In this document: positions 9,076 to 18,201 of the stretch, in pieces | How positions within the stretch are numbered: position 1 is the first letter of the stretch | How the letters are laid out: every line of letters starts with the position of its first letter | From: JAEUHO01 sp046350655 | GTDB lineage: Bacteria > Planctomycetota > PLA2 > JAEUHO01 | Direction: 5' to 3' | Length of the DNA stretch: 64,000 nucleotides | Assembly: GCA_046350655.1 (NCBI GenBank) | Contig: JAXMAB010000005.1 | Span: 668,947 to 732,946 of the forward strand | Translations under genes and position numbers: made by a program | The notes under the pieces: model-generated | What the model saw: the letters and a program-made list of their open reading frames with translations, nothing else | Database searches by the model: none | Told to the model about the DNA's origin: nothing

Positions 9076-9470
9076 TCGTCGGGGTGGTCGCGACGGCGGC
9101 GCTCGGCTCCCGCGACGCGACGGAGTACCTCCGCACGTTGGCGGCGTTCGTGGCGCTCGACCTCCCCGTTCGTGTGTTCGAAGTGGGCCCCGGCATCGGG
9201 GCGCTGTCGGGGGACGGCCGCGACCTCGAGCCCGACGGCGAGCACTACCTCGCGGCGCTGCGCGACGAAGGCGTGGCCATCGAGCCGGGGGCCGGTCTGC
9301 CGGCGGCGCTCGCGGCCGCGCGGGCGGTCCTCGTGTTCGCGGACCCGGCGCGCGCCGGGGTCCCGGCGGTGCTCACGCTGCGCCGCGGGCGCCCCCCCAC
9401 CGCGGCCGACGTGGATGCGCTCGTTTCGGCCGGGCAGGTGCGTCTGGACGGGCTTGTTGGGGACCCGTGA
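9072..9470 (+). CDS. DsrF/TusC-like protein, second of an overlapping pair
   Basis: A 132-residue alpha/beta protein starting at a GTG overlapping the upstream stop (GTGA). The order of strand (VIVGVVATAA), helix (SRDATEYLRTLAAFVALD), strand (VRVFEVGPGIGAL) and an acidic segment resembles DsrF/TusC proteins. These form hetero-oligomers with a DsrE/TusD partner in tRNA 2-thiolation or dissimilatory sulfur metabolism. No cysteine is present, so any sulfur chemistry would rest on the upstream partner. I see no DsrH/TusB, tusE or dsrC nearby, so a full Dsr system is not encoded here. Confidence 0.5.
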   Translation: MIVGVVATAALGSRDATEYLRTLAAFVALDLPVRVFEVGPGIGALSGDGRDLEPDGEHYLAALRDEGVAIEPGAGLPAALAAARAVLVFADPARAGVPAVLTLRRGRPPTAADVDALVSAGQVRLDGLVGDP

Positions 9471-9774
9471 AGACGTCGAAGCGGCCCATCGCGTGACGTC
9501 GAAAATCCTCAACATGGGCCCCAGAAGGGACTTGCGTGCGCCGGACTTCAGTCGCACCGGGGCTACGCCGATAGGGGGCGGCCGGGACGGACCGGCTGCT
9601 GCGCGCGACGCCGACGAGGCCTCGAACGCAGCGGTCGGGAAGGCCCGGCCGGTGACCGGACGCGAGCAGGAGTCGCTCTCGCCGGGACCGAGACTTGGTT
9701 CGGGCCGGGGTTTTGCCCAGCAAGTAAAACTTCCACCACATCCCTAATCTCACAAGTCCCCTCGGTTCGGACTC

Positions 9775-9804
9775 GGCCCCGGTGAGCGCAAGCTTGCCGG
9801 GGCC
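9775..9804 (+). terminator. Possible rho-independent terminator
   Basis: A perfect 8-bp stem GGCCCCGG/CCGGGGCC with a 14-nt loop, followed on the plus strand by ACTTCATTT, a weak T-rich tail. It lies about 300 bp beyond the last DsrF-like codon, farther than usual, so the assignment is tentative. Confidence 0.3.
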
Positions 9805-9927
9805 ACTTCATTTCCCGGGGACGCTCGCGGCGACCGGTTGCGGTCCGCGGTCGTGCTCCCGGGTACGCGAGGCCCGGTGGCCGGCGTCGGGGGCCGGCCT
9901 CGAGCCGGGACGGCTGAACGTGTGCGC

Positions 9928-9992
9928 CCGACCCAACGACGGGACGTCGTAAGGCGGTCGCGACCCATGTACGACACGTCGTATCTGGGTCG
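9928..9992. repeat. Two tandem REP-like palindromes
   Basis: The element at 9961-9992 is a 32-bp palindrome: CGACCCA and TACGAC pair with GTCGTA and TGGGTCG around an AC centre, with one 2x2 internal mismatch. A diverged copy directly before it (9928-9960, CGACCCAACGAC...GTCGTAAGGCGG) keeps the inner arms but has lost part of the outer ones. Confidence 0.6.
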
Positions 9993-10030
9993 GGTGCGCC
10001 GCGGGTGGAGGGCGCGGATCGCCCGGGCCC

Positions 10031-10687
10031 CTACTCGAAGGGGAAGTTGTCGCCGGCGGAGCCTTCGAGGTGGGCGACGTCGGAGAGGGTGCGGATCCGC
10101 CAGCCGTCGGCGGCCGGGATCAGCGTCGTCAGGGAGACGTTGGGGACGAGGAAGCGGCGCGGGGCGGTGATCGGCAGGCCGAGGAGGCGGTAGACGAGAC
10201 CCTGGACGACGCCGCCGTGAGCGACGACGAGCAGCGGGCCCGGCGAGCCGGGGGCGCCGTGCGCGACAAGGGCGGCCCAGACGCGCGCGAAGAACTCGCC
10301 GCGGGTCTCGCCGCCGGCGGGCCTCGCGTCGGGGTCGCTCGACCGGAAACGCGTCGCGGTCTCCGGGTCGGAGACGAGGACGTCGGCGAACGTCTTGCCC
10401 TCCCACGCGCCGAGGTGCTGCTCGCGCAGCGCGGGGTCGGTGGTGACGGTCAGGCCGGTGGCCGCGGCGACGATGCGGGCCGTCTCGGCGGCGCGGACGA
10501 GGTCGCTCGAGACGATGCGGGCGAGGCCCGCGCTCCGCAGGCGTTCGGCGAGGCGGTGGGCCTGGGCGACGCCGACTTCGGTGAGGGGTACGTCGCGGTG
10601 GCCCTGCATCCGCCGTTCGAGGTTCCACGTCGTCTCGCCGTGCCGGGCGATCAGGACCACCGGTCGCGGGGCGTCGTTCGCAGCCAT
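10031..10687 (-). CDS. Histidine phosphatase family protein (phosphoglycerate mutase-like)
   Basis: A 218-residue member of the histidine phosphatase (branch 1, cobC/phosphoglycerate mutase-like) superfamily. The catalytic motif RHGETTWN is near residue 14, with the second catalytic block (VSSDLVRAAETARIVA) and the C-terminal VVAHGGVVQGL supplying the other active-site His. The Glu in ALREQHLGAWEGKT is typical of the phosphatase branch. The substrate could be a phosphosugar, alpha-ribazole phosphate or another phosphomonoester; the sequence does not decide. The ATG at 10687 directly precedes the conserved strand, and the open frame upstream crosses two REP elements, so it is not coding. Confidence 0.88.
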   Translation of the reverse strand: MAANDAPRPVVLIARHGETTWNLERRMQGHRDVPLTEVGVAQAHRLAERLRSAGLARIVSSDLVRAAETARIVAAATGLTVTTDPALREQHLGAWEGKTFADVLVSDPETATRFRSSDPDARPAGGETRGEFFARVWAALVAHGAPGSPGPLLVVAHGGVVQGLVYRLLGLPITAPRRFLVPNVSLTTLIPAADGWRIRTLSDVAHLEGSAGDNFPFE

Positions 10688-10717
10688 CCTGCCCGAGCGT
10701 ACGCGCCCCCCGGTCCG

Positions 10718-10802
10718 ATCCGCCAATAGATGCCGGTCGTTTATTGGCGGGTCGAAGGTGAGCGGCCATCCGCCAATCGACGCCGGTCGATGATTGGCGG
10801 AT
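10718..10802. repeat. Two REP family A copies at the 3' side of the RAYT gene
   Basis: Palindromes at 10718-10750 (CCGCCAATAGATGCCGGTCG...) and 10768-10802 (CCGCCAATCGACGCCGGTCG...), both ending ATTGGCGG. They occupy the space between the phosphatase start and the RAYT stop codon, both in the same orientation. Confidence 0.85.
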
Positions 10803-10817
10803 CGCCTCGCCAAGCGC

Positions 10818-11834
10818 CTACTCGTCCGGCTCAACAGGCTCGCTCCACGCGGAGGGGAGGCGCCGCAGCACGTCCTCGACCAGACTTCGAATCACGGCGT
10901 CTCGGTCGAGTTCCAATCGAAAGCGGTGCACCCAGTCTCGGACCCTTGACCGCGTCCATTGGAGCTTGGCCGCAAGTTCGGCATCCGTCGCGCCTGCGAG
11001 TTCTCGGAGCAGTCCGATCCGGATCAGATCCCACCCTCCGACGGCGCGATCCCCGCCCTTCGGAGCGATTGCCCCCCGGATCGCCGCGACCGCGTTCACC
11101 GCGGCTTCGATCGAGTCCGCATCAATCACCGGGAGCTCGATCTCCGTGCCATCCGCACGCTTGGCGTTCTCGGCGAAGCGTGCGCGGACGATGGGGTGGG
11201 CCCCGGCGATGGGTCCCAGGGAGAGCCGTGCTCGACGGACACCCCCGATGGCGCGTTCCGTGGCGAGTTTCTCCGCGGCACTCGGCCCGACGCCGAACTG
11301 ATGCGTGTACAGCGTCGGGGAGAAGGCCGCCTGCGACGTGACACGGCAGGTCACGGATTCGACGGTGGAGCGCTCCAGCCACGGCGGAGTCCGCCGCCCC
11401 GCGTAGACCCCCGCGCTCGCGAAGGGGTACTCCACGGGCATCCGCACGAGCCCGGCATCGACCGCGTTGGCGTCGATGTAGCGAATGACGTTCGAGAAGT
11501 AGGCCAGGCAGTCGACTCGCTTCGAGTTGAAGCGATTACGGACGAGCGGCCCGGGGCGCTTCCGACGGGTGTTGAACGCCCGAACGTACTCGCACTCGGC
11601 GCACCCGATCGCCTCCGAGAGCTTCCCGTGCGGGCTGCGTACGAGCAGATGGAAGTGCGTGCTCAGGATGCTGTACGCGTGGATCTCCAGGTCGCCAGCG
11701 CGGACGGTTTCCGCCAGTCGGGCGAGGAACTTTCGGATGTCGCGGCGGTTCTCGAAGAAGGGACGCTGCCCCACGGCACGGTTCATCACGTGGTGGAACG
11801 ATCCGGGGGTGTCGTTGCGAGGAGTACGGGGCAT
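10818..11834 (-). CDS. REP-associated tyrosine transposase (RAYT, Y1 HUH family)
   Basis: A 338-residue Y1-type transposase of the TnpA_REP group. The HUH motif is H60-F61-H62 in SILSTHFHLLV, and the conserved Tyr-bearing block is RYIDANAVDAGLV (Tyr119), matching the YIxxNPVRAGLV signature of the family. The opening FHHVMNRAVGQRPFF is also family-typical. A C-terminal extension (about 245-338) carries a helix-turn-helix-like segment (GATDAELAAKLQWTRSRVRD). The ATG at 11834 follows GGGAGGTGGG; the open frame beyond it is REP DNA. RAYTs are single-copy domesticated relatives of IS200/IS605 that cut and move REP hairpins, and this gene is bracketed on both sides by family A REPs, its expected substrates. 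Confidence 0.93.
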   Translation of the reverse strand: MPRTPRNDTPGSFHHVMNRAVGQRPFFENRRDIRKFLARLAETVRAGDLEIHAYSILSTHFHLLVRSPHGKLSEAIGCAECEYVRAFNTRRKRPGPLVRNRFNSKRVDCLAYFSNVIRYIDANAVDAGLVRMPVEYPFASAGVYAGRRTPPWLERSTVESVTCRVTSQAAFSPTLYTHQFGVGPSAAEKLATERAIGGVRRARLSLGPIAGAHPIVRARFAENAKRADGTEIELPVIDADSIEAAVNAVAAIRGAIAPKGGDRAVGGWDLIRIGLLRELAGATDAELAAKLQWTRSRVRDWVHRFRLELDRDAVIRSLVEDVLRRLPSAWSEPVEPDE

Positions 11835-11875
11835 CCCACCTCCCTCGCGCGAGACGACCGCCGGTAACGCGAGAT

Positions 11876-12164
11876 CCGTCCGCCAATCGATGCCGGTCGA
11901 TGATTGGCGGACGGATTCGCGGACGGCGGAAGCCGGCGACGGGACGCGAAGCCCGGCGGCCATCCGCCAATAGACGACCGGCATCTATTGGCGGGTCGCG
12001 GACGGGTCGAAAACGGGCGGACAGATTCGCGGACGGCGGAAGCCGGCGACGCGACGCGAGGCCCGGCGGCCATCCGCCAATAGACGACCGGCATCTATTG
12101 GCGGATCGCCGGGGGGCTCCCGTCGGACGATCCGCCAATAAACGACCGGCATGTATTGGCGGGT
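11876..12164. repeat. Four REP family A copies at the 5' side of the RAYT gene, with a 110-bp tandem duplication
   Basis: Copies lie at 11876-11914 (12-bp arms CCGTCCGCCAAT/ATTGGCGGACGG), 11962-11996, 12072-12106 and 12130-12164. The first reads GATGCCGGTCG on the plus strand; the other three read CGACCGGCATC or CGACCGGCATG, so the array contains inverted neighbours as in BIMEs. Two of the copies are carried by a direct duplication of exactly 110 bp (11911-12020 and 12021-12130) that also contains GCGA(A/G)GCCCGG. No gene lies in this 335-bp interval. Confidence 0.85.
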
Positions 12165-12169
12165 CGGCG

Positions 12170-13816
12170 TCAGCGGGGCCGGATCTCATCGGCGGGCGGG
12201 GTGGGCGCGGAGGAAGGAGGAGCGTCCACCGGCACGACGAGGCCCTCGACGGCGTCGGTGCCTGCGCGGACCTCGACCCACGGACCCCGGCGAACGCTCT
12301 CCTCGAACGCGGCCACGTCGAAGGTGTCGGACGGAGCGTCCACGAACTTCCAGGTCCGCGGCGAGCGCTTCACGGCGCCTTCGCCGTCCGCCTCGCCTGC
12401 GCCCTCGCTGGCGCGGACCACGCCGAACTCGACGCGGTCGCCGTTCGGCGCGCGAAGGAACGCCCGAACCTGCGCGGCAGTCCCGGCGAGACCGAGCCGC
12501 CCCGAGACGAGGCGACCGGGCGCGAGCGTCACCGCCTGCCGCCCGCCGGGTCGCCGCGCGACGATGAACGCCGCGCGATCCAACGACTGCGCGACGTACC
12601 ACGGACATCCGACGGCGCTGTACACCACCCGATACAACACGTCGGCGCGTCGCGTCCCGGTCGAGTTGACGCCCCAGCCGCCGGCGCCGAGCCAGACCCC
12701 CGCTTCCGCCGGAGCGACCTCGAGGTCGCTCTCCCAGTAGTTCCGACCGTTCACGCCACGAAGTTCTAGGAGCATCGGCGCGACGCGGTCCACCACGACG
12801 CGCACGTCGCGCAGCGCACCCGCGGGCACCACGACCGTCGTCGCGGCGACCTCCGGCTTCACCTCGGGCGGCTCGTCGTGCAGCTCGATGTCCGGTTCCG
12901 TCGCCGACGCCGAGACCACCGCCACCACGTGGGGCTCTCGCCCGAATCCGAGCAACGAGAAGCGGCCCTCGGCGTCGGTGACCGCGAGCTCCGACGCGCG
13001 CTTCGCCCGCGCGTCCGCCGCCGGCCAGGCCTGCACCCTGAGGTACGGGACCGGCTGCCCGTCCCGGTCCACGACCGCGCCCCGCACCCGCACGGCCTCC
13101 TCCAACGCGACGTCGAACGTGACGGGCCCCGGCCCCGCCACCGAGCCCTCGACGTACCCAAACCCGACGGTATCGCTCCCCTCCAGACGCGCCAGGATCT
13201 CGTACCAACCCGCGCGGACCGCGAACGACGCAGCCCCACCGCCTTCGGTGTGACCCGACGCGTCAATCGACGTGCCACGGAACGGATCGCGACCTGGTAC
13301 GCGGACGCCCGGCATGCGCGCGTACTCCAAGGCGACGGACCATCCGCTGCGCACCTCGACGGTCCGCACGACCTTGCCCGCGTCGTCCACCGTCCCGACG
13401 CGCTTGCACACCACGCTCGCGCCTTCGACGAGGCGGCCGTTCTCACGGACGATCACGCGGACCGGTGTCGTCGGCTCGGGCACCGGCTTCGGGTCCCCGG
13501 ACGGACGCGGGTCCTCGACGACCGGCGACGACGGCTCGTCGGCCGGGACGGGCTCGGCGGTCGCCCGCGGCGCGTCACGCGCCGCGCCGCCGGCGAGCGG
13601 TACGTCGCCCGGACGCGCGGAGGGAGGCGTCACCGGGCCCGGCGTGGACGACAAGGCGGAGGTCGGGACGTCGGACGGCGGTCGGGTGACCCACAACGCG
13701 AGGCCCGCTGCGCCGCAGAGGAGCAGGAACAACAGCGCGAGCCGCCGGGCCTTGCGTCCCGGGGAGCCCGAGTGTGACCCGGAGGGAGACCCCGCGCTTG
13801 ACCCCGACGTGGCCAT
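12170..13816 (-). CDS. Membrane-anchored protein with carboxypeptidase regulatory-like domains
   Basis: A 548-residue protein with a Ser/Gly-rich basic cytoplasmic leader and one transmembrane helix at about residues 25-45 (LALLFLLLCGAAGLALWVT). A long Pro/Ser-rich spacer (about 46-115) follows, then a beta-sandwich exterior. The segment VRGAVVDRDGQPVPYLRVQ...VTDAEGRFSLLGFG is a typical carboxypeptidase regulatory-like (Ig-fold) repeat, and residues 115-220 look like a second, diverged one. Function unknown; such proteins are usually surface or periplasmic. It starts 18 bp after queC on the same strand, so it may be the last gene of the liv-queC transcription unit. Its 3' end abuts the REP array. 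Confidence 0.75.
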   Translation of the reverse strand: MATSGSSAGSPSGSHSGSPGRKARRLALLFLLLCGAAGLALWVTRPPSDVPTSALSSTPGPVTPPSARPGDVPLAGGAARDAPRATAEPVPADEPSSPVVEDPRPSGDPKPVPEPTTPVRVIVRENGRLVEGASVVCKRVGTVDDAGKVVRTVEVRSGWSVALEYARMPGVRVPGRDPFRGTSIDASGHTEGGGAASFAVRAGWYEILARLEGSDTVGFGYVEGSVAGPGPVTFDVALEEAVRVRGAVVDRDGQPVPYLRVQAWPAADARAKRASELAVTDAEGRFSLLGFGREPHVVAVVSASATEPDIELHDEPPEVKPEVAATTVVVPAGALRDVRVVVDRVAPMLLELRGVNGRNYWESDLEVAPAEAGVWLGAGGWGVNSTGTRRADVLYRVVYSAVGCPWYVAQSLDRAAFIVARRPGGRQAVTLAPGRLVSGRLGLAGTAAQVRAFLRAPNGDRVEFGVVRASEGAGEADGEGAVKRSPRTWKFVDAPSDTFDVAAFEESVRRGPWVEVRAGTDAVEGLVVPVDAPPSSAPTPPADEIRPR

Positions 13817-13834
13817 GGGGACATGGTGCCACGC

Positions 13835-14529
13835 CTACGCGGCGTAGGTGGTGGGGTCGGTCAGCTTCGCCTCGGCGAAGCCCTTCTTGCGGAGGAGGCA
13901 GGCGTCGCAGCGGCCGCAGTGGACGGGCGCCGCGGCCGTGCCGAGCGGGTCGTAGCAGGAGAGCGTCGCGGCGACGGGCACGCCGAACGCGACGGCCATC
14001 GCCGCGATCTCGGCCTTGCTCGCGCGGAGGAGCGGCGCGCGGAGCTCGAACGGGTGGCCCTCGACGCCGCGCTTCGTGCCGCGGAGCGCGACCTCGCGCA
14101 TCGCGTCGAGGAACTCGGGACGGCAGTCGGGGTAGCCGGAGTAGTCGAGCGCGTTGACGCCGAGGTAGACGACGTCGGCCTCGAGGACCTCGGCGGCGCC
14201 GATGGCGATCGCGAGGAAGACCGTGTTGCGCGCGGGGACGTAGGTGGAGGGGATGCCCTGGCCGATCTCGTCGGCGGAGCGGGCCTTGGGGACCGGGATC
14301 GTGTCGCTCGTGAGCGCGCTGCCGCCGAGCGCGCGGAGGTCGACCGCGACGACGCGGTGGCTCGCGGCGCCGAGCGCCTTCGCGACGCGCGCGGCGACGT
14401 CGAGCTCGACGCGGTGGCGCTGGCCGTAGTCGAAGGAGAGCGCGTGGGCCTCGAAGCCGTCGCGGCGCGCGATGGCGAGGCAGGTCGCGGAGTCGAGGCC
14501 GCCGGAGAGGAGGACGATCGCGCGCGGCA

Positions 14530-14530
<1 letters not shown>
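13835..14530 (-). CDS. queC: 7-cyano-7-deazaguanine synthase
   Basis: A 231-residue QueC. It converts 7-carboxy-7-deazaguanine to preQ0 with ATP and ammonia in queuosine biosynthesis. The PP-loop SGGLDS is at residues 9-14, FDYGQRH at 33-39 and the family block STYVPARNTVFL near 98. The zinc site is formed by four cysteines near the C-terminus (one in SCYDP, three in HCGRCDACLLRK). Its ATG overlaps the livF stop by one base (TGATG), placing it in the liv operon rather than with other queuosine genes, none of which are in this window. Confidence 0.96.
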
Positions 14531-15239
<709 letters not shown>

Positions 15240-15240
<1 letters not shown>

Positions 15241-16037
15241 CAGGCCGCTCCCGGCGTCGGGGTCACGGCGCCGTGCGCGGAGCCGAGGTAGGCCTCGATC
15301 ACGCGGGGGTTCCGGCGGACCTCGTCGGGGGTGCCCGACGCGATGGGCTCGCCGTGGTCGAGGACGTAGATGCGCTCGGAGAGCCCCATCACGAACTTCA
15401 TGTCGTGCTCGATGAGCAGCACCGCGATGCCGCGCTCGTCGCGGATGCGGCGCACGAGCGCGGCGAGCGCGACCTTCTCGGACGGGTTCATGCCCGCGGC
15501 GGGCTCGTCGAGCAGGAGCACCTTGGGCTCGAGCATGAGCGCGCGGGCGATCTCGAGGCGGCGCTGCGCGCCGTAGGGCAGCTCGCGCGCGAGCGACCGC
15601 TCGACGCACGCGAGGTCGACGAGCGCCAGGAGCTCGCGGGCCTGCGCCGCGAGCCGGGCCTCGGCCTCGCGGAAGCGGCGCCCGCGGAAGACCGCCGTCC
15701 ACAGGCCGTACCCGGCGCGGAACGTCGCGGGCGTGCGCACGTTGTCGAGAACGGTCATCTCCTTGAACAGGCGGATGTTCTGGAACGTCCGCCCGACGCC
15801 CGCCTGCGCGACCTTCCACGCCGGCCAGCCCGCGACGCTGCGGCCGGCGAGCCGCACGTCGCCGTCCGTCGGCGTGTCGGCGCCCGTGAGGCAGTTGAAG
15901 CACGTCGTCTTGCCGGCGCCGTTCGGGCCGATCAGCGCGACGATCTCGCCCGCCTTGAGGCAGAGGTCGACGCCTTGGACGGCCTTGAGCCCGCCGAACC
16001 GCTTGCAGAGCGCAACGGCCTCGAGGAGCGTCGTCAT
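15240..16037 (-). CDS. livG: Branched-chain amino acid-type ABC transporter ATPase LivG
   Basis: A 265-residue ATPase with Walker A GPNGAGKTT near residue 38, the LivG hallmark VGRTFQNIRLFKEMTVLDN, an ABC signature ELPYGAQRRLEIARAL and Walker B VLLLDEPAAGMNP. The terminal segment EPIASGTPDEVRRNPRVIEAYLG is also typical. The start codon overlaps the livM stop (ATGA). It partners LivF to energise the LivHM permease. Confidence 0.94.
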
Positions 16038-17008
16038 CGCGCGCCGCCCTTCGCCGGGCGGCGGCGGAAGAGGTCCGAGAGCTCGCGGTTGCCGAGGATG
16101 CCGTTGGGGCGCAGCAGCATCACGAGGATGAGGATGAGCGCGTACTCGACCTGCATCCAGCGCTTGGCGTCCTCGCCGAAGACGCCCGCGAGGAGCAGCC
16201 GCTCGACGCCCACGAGCACGACCGCCGACATCACCGTGCCCGTGAGCGACCCGAGGCCGCCGAGCACGACGATCAGCAGGATCTTGATGCCGACGAGCAT
16301 GTCGAAGTTGGCGGGCGCGATGGAGCCGGAGTAGTGGGCGTAGAACCAGCCCGCGAGCCCCGCGAACGCGGCCCCGAGCACGAAGGCGCGCACCTTGTAG
16401 CGGGTGACGGGCACGCCGAGCAGCTCGCTCGCGATCTCGTCCTCGCGGACGGCGACGACGGCGCGGCCGTGGGCCGAGCGCACGACGTTGCGCAGCACGA
16501 CGAGGGTGAGCGTCAGCATCACGAGGCCGACGCCGAGGAAGAGCGCGCGGAAGTCGCCCACCTCCTCGAGCCCCCGCGGCCGCATCAGGAGGCGCGGGAC
16601 GTTGAGCTCGAGGCTGCCGCCGAGCGCGGGCGTGTTCTGGATGACGATGCGGACGATCTCGCCGAACGCGAGCGTCGCGATGGCGAGGTAGTCGCCCCGC
16701 AGGCGCAGGCACGGCACGCCGACGAGGAGCCCCGCGACCGCCGCGAACAGGACCGCCACGACCGCCGAGAGCAGGAAGATGCCGATCGCGCCCGGCGTGC
16801 CCGCCTCGACCGCCGGCATCACCGTCGCGCACCAGCCGGCGGCGTAGGCCCCCACCGCGAAGAAGCCGTGGTGGCCGAGCGAGAACATCCCGCCGAATCC
16901 GGTGACCATGTTGAGCGACGCGGCCAGCGTCGCGTACAGCACCACGCCGACGGCCACCTCGCCGAGCCAGAGGAACGAGAACTGGAACTCGCTGGCGAGC
17001 GTCAGCAC
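16034..17008 (-). CDS. livM: Branched-chain amino acid-type ABC transporter permease LivM
   Basis: A 324-residue inner-membrane permease with about nine hydrophobic segments. Family signatures are GMFSLGHHGFFAVGAYAA (about 39-56), LRLRGDYLAIATLAFGEI and VVLGGLGSLTGTVMSA. The GTG at 17008 is chosen because it starts two bases after the livH stop and gives the normal LivM N-terminus (LTLASEFQFSFLWLGEV). The reading frame continues far upstream on the minus strand, but only as an overlap with other genes. Confidence 0.92.
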   Translation of the reverse strand: MLTLASEFQFSFLWLGEVAVGVVLYATLAASLNMVTGFGGMFSLGHHGFFAVGAYAAGWCATVMPAVEAGTPGAIGIFLLSAVVAVLFAAVAGLLVGVPCLRLRGDYLAIATLAFGEIVRIVIQNTPALGGSLELNVPRLLMRPRGLEEVGDFRALFLGVGLVMLTLTLVVLRNVVRSAHGRAVVAVREDEIASELLGVPVTRYKVRAFVLGAAFAGLAGWFYAHYSGSIAPANFDMLVGIKILLIVVLGGLGSLTGTVMSAVVLVGVERLLLAGVFGEDAKRWMQVEYALILILVMLLRPNGILGNRELSDLFRRRPAKGGAR

Positions 17009-17010
17009 GG

Positions 17011-18192
17011 TCAGATCTTCTCCCGGTACGGACGGCCCAGCAGGCCCGTCGGCTTCGAGAGGAGCACCGCGACCAGCAGCACGAACGCGAGCGCGTCCTT
17101 CCACTCGGTCGAGACGTACGCCGCGAACAGGTTCTCCGACACGCCCAGGAAGAGCCCGCCCACCACGGCGCCCGGGATCGACCCGATGCCGCCGACGACC
17201 GCGGCGATGAAGGCCTTGAGGCCGGGCATGAAGCCCGACAGCGGGTCGACCTGCCCGTACTTCGCGCAGAACGCGACGCCGCCGAGCCCCGCGAGGAACG
17301 CGCCGAGGAAGAACGTCGCCGCGATCACGCGGTTGACGTTGACCCCCATGAGCCGCGCGGCGGCGTGGTCCTCGCTGACGGCGCGCATCGCCTTGCCCGT
17401 CCTCGTGCGCTGCACCAGGAACCAGAGCACGAGCGTCGAGAGCCCGAGCATCAGCACGATGGACCGGTCGACGAGCGCCGGCGAGAGCTCGCCCTTGCGG
17501 AACACCTGCGGCGCCGGCAGCGCCTCGAGGCGCTGGAGGTTGGCCGGCGTCAGCCGCTGGCCCTTCGCGACCACCAGCTTCTCGCGGTCCACGCTCTCGC
17601 CGCTCGGCGACCTGAACGTGCGGATCTCGTAGTAGTTGCCGTCCGCCGGGTTCGGCACGTCGGCCGCGACCGACCACAGACGCGGCGCGGGCCACGGCCG
17701 CTGCGTCGGGCCGATGGGCGGCCACTGCCGCGCGAGGTTCTGGAGGAGCAGCGACAGCCCCACCGCCGTCAGCAGCGCGGCGATGCGGCCCGCCTTGCGG
17801 ATCGGGCGGTAGCACAGCGCCTCGGCCAGCAGCGCCAGCAGCGCGGCCGCGAGCGCGCCCGCGATCAGCGCCGCCGCGTACGACGCCACGAGCGGCCACG
17901 GCTGGGGCCACGCCAGCTTCTCGATGCCGGCGTCGCGCAGCACGAAGTAGCCGGCGAACGCCCCGACCATGAAGAACTCGCCGTGGGCGAAGTTGATCAG
18001 CCGGATCACGCCGTAGACCATCGTGTAGCCGAGCGCCACGAACGCGTAGATCGCGCCCTGGGCCGTGCCGATGGCCAGGTAGTCGAGCAGCGTGCCGTCG
18101 CCCCCGACGTCGCCCGCGAACAGGCGGGCGACGACGTAGCCGAGGGCGAGGGCGGGGAGCGCCCGCGCGAGGTTCCGCAGGCGCAGGATCAC
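17011..18192 (-). CDS. livH: Branched-chain amino acid-type ABC transporter permease LivH
   Basis: A 393-residue permease starting at a GTG. The LivH signatures are AQGAIYAFVALGYTMVYGVI, INFAHGEFFMVGAF and FIAAVVGGIGSIPGAVVGG. At 393 residues it is about 90 longer than the usual LivH. The extra length is a hydrophilic insertion at about residues 165-245 (VADVPNPADGNYYEIRTFRS...), between two membrane helices, which should form a periplasmic loop or small domain. Ten base pairs separate it from the binding-protein gene. Confidence 0.92.
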   Translation of the reverse strand: MILRLRNLARALPALALGYVVARLFAGDVGGDGTLLDYLAIGTAQGAIYAFVALGYTMVYGVIRLINFAHGEFFMVGAFAGYFVLRDAGIEKLAWPQPWPLVASYAAALIAGALAAALLALLAEALCYRPIRKAGRIAALLTAVGLSLLLQNLARQWPPIGPTQRPWPAPRLWSVAADVPNPADGNYYEIRTFRSPSGESVDREKLVVAKGQRLTPANLQRLEALPAPQVFRKGELSPALVDRSIVLMLGLSTLVLWFLVQRTRTGKAMRAVSEDHAAARLMGVNVNRVIAATFFLGAFLAGLGGVAFCAKYGQVDPLSGFMPGLKAFIAAVVGGIGSIPGAVVGGLFLGVSENLFAAYVSTEWKDALAFVLLVAVLLSKPTGLLGRPYREKI

Positions 18193-18201
18193 GGGCGGGC
18201 C

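Larger units (their letters stand above)
9471..10030. other. 560-bp intergenic region with palindromes
   Basis: No gene is visible. The middle (9690-9770) is unusually AT-rich for this window (GCCCAGCAAGTAAAACTTCC). A perfect 8-bp inverted repeat GGCCCCGG/CCGGGGCC lies at 9775-9804. The dispersed motif GCGAGGCCCG follows near 9866, then two REP-like palindromes at 9928-9992. The region separates the DsrE/F pair from the convergent phosphatase gene. Confidence 0.6.

Noticed and set aside
10687..10834. N-terminal extension of the phosphatase into the REP elements
   Set aside because: The extra residues (e.g. SANHRPASIGGW) are translations of palindromic REP DNA; the ATG at 10687 gives the normal family start.
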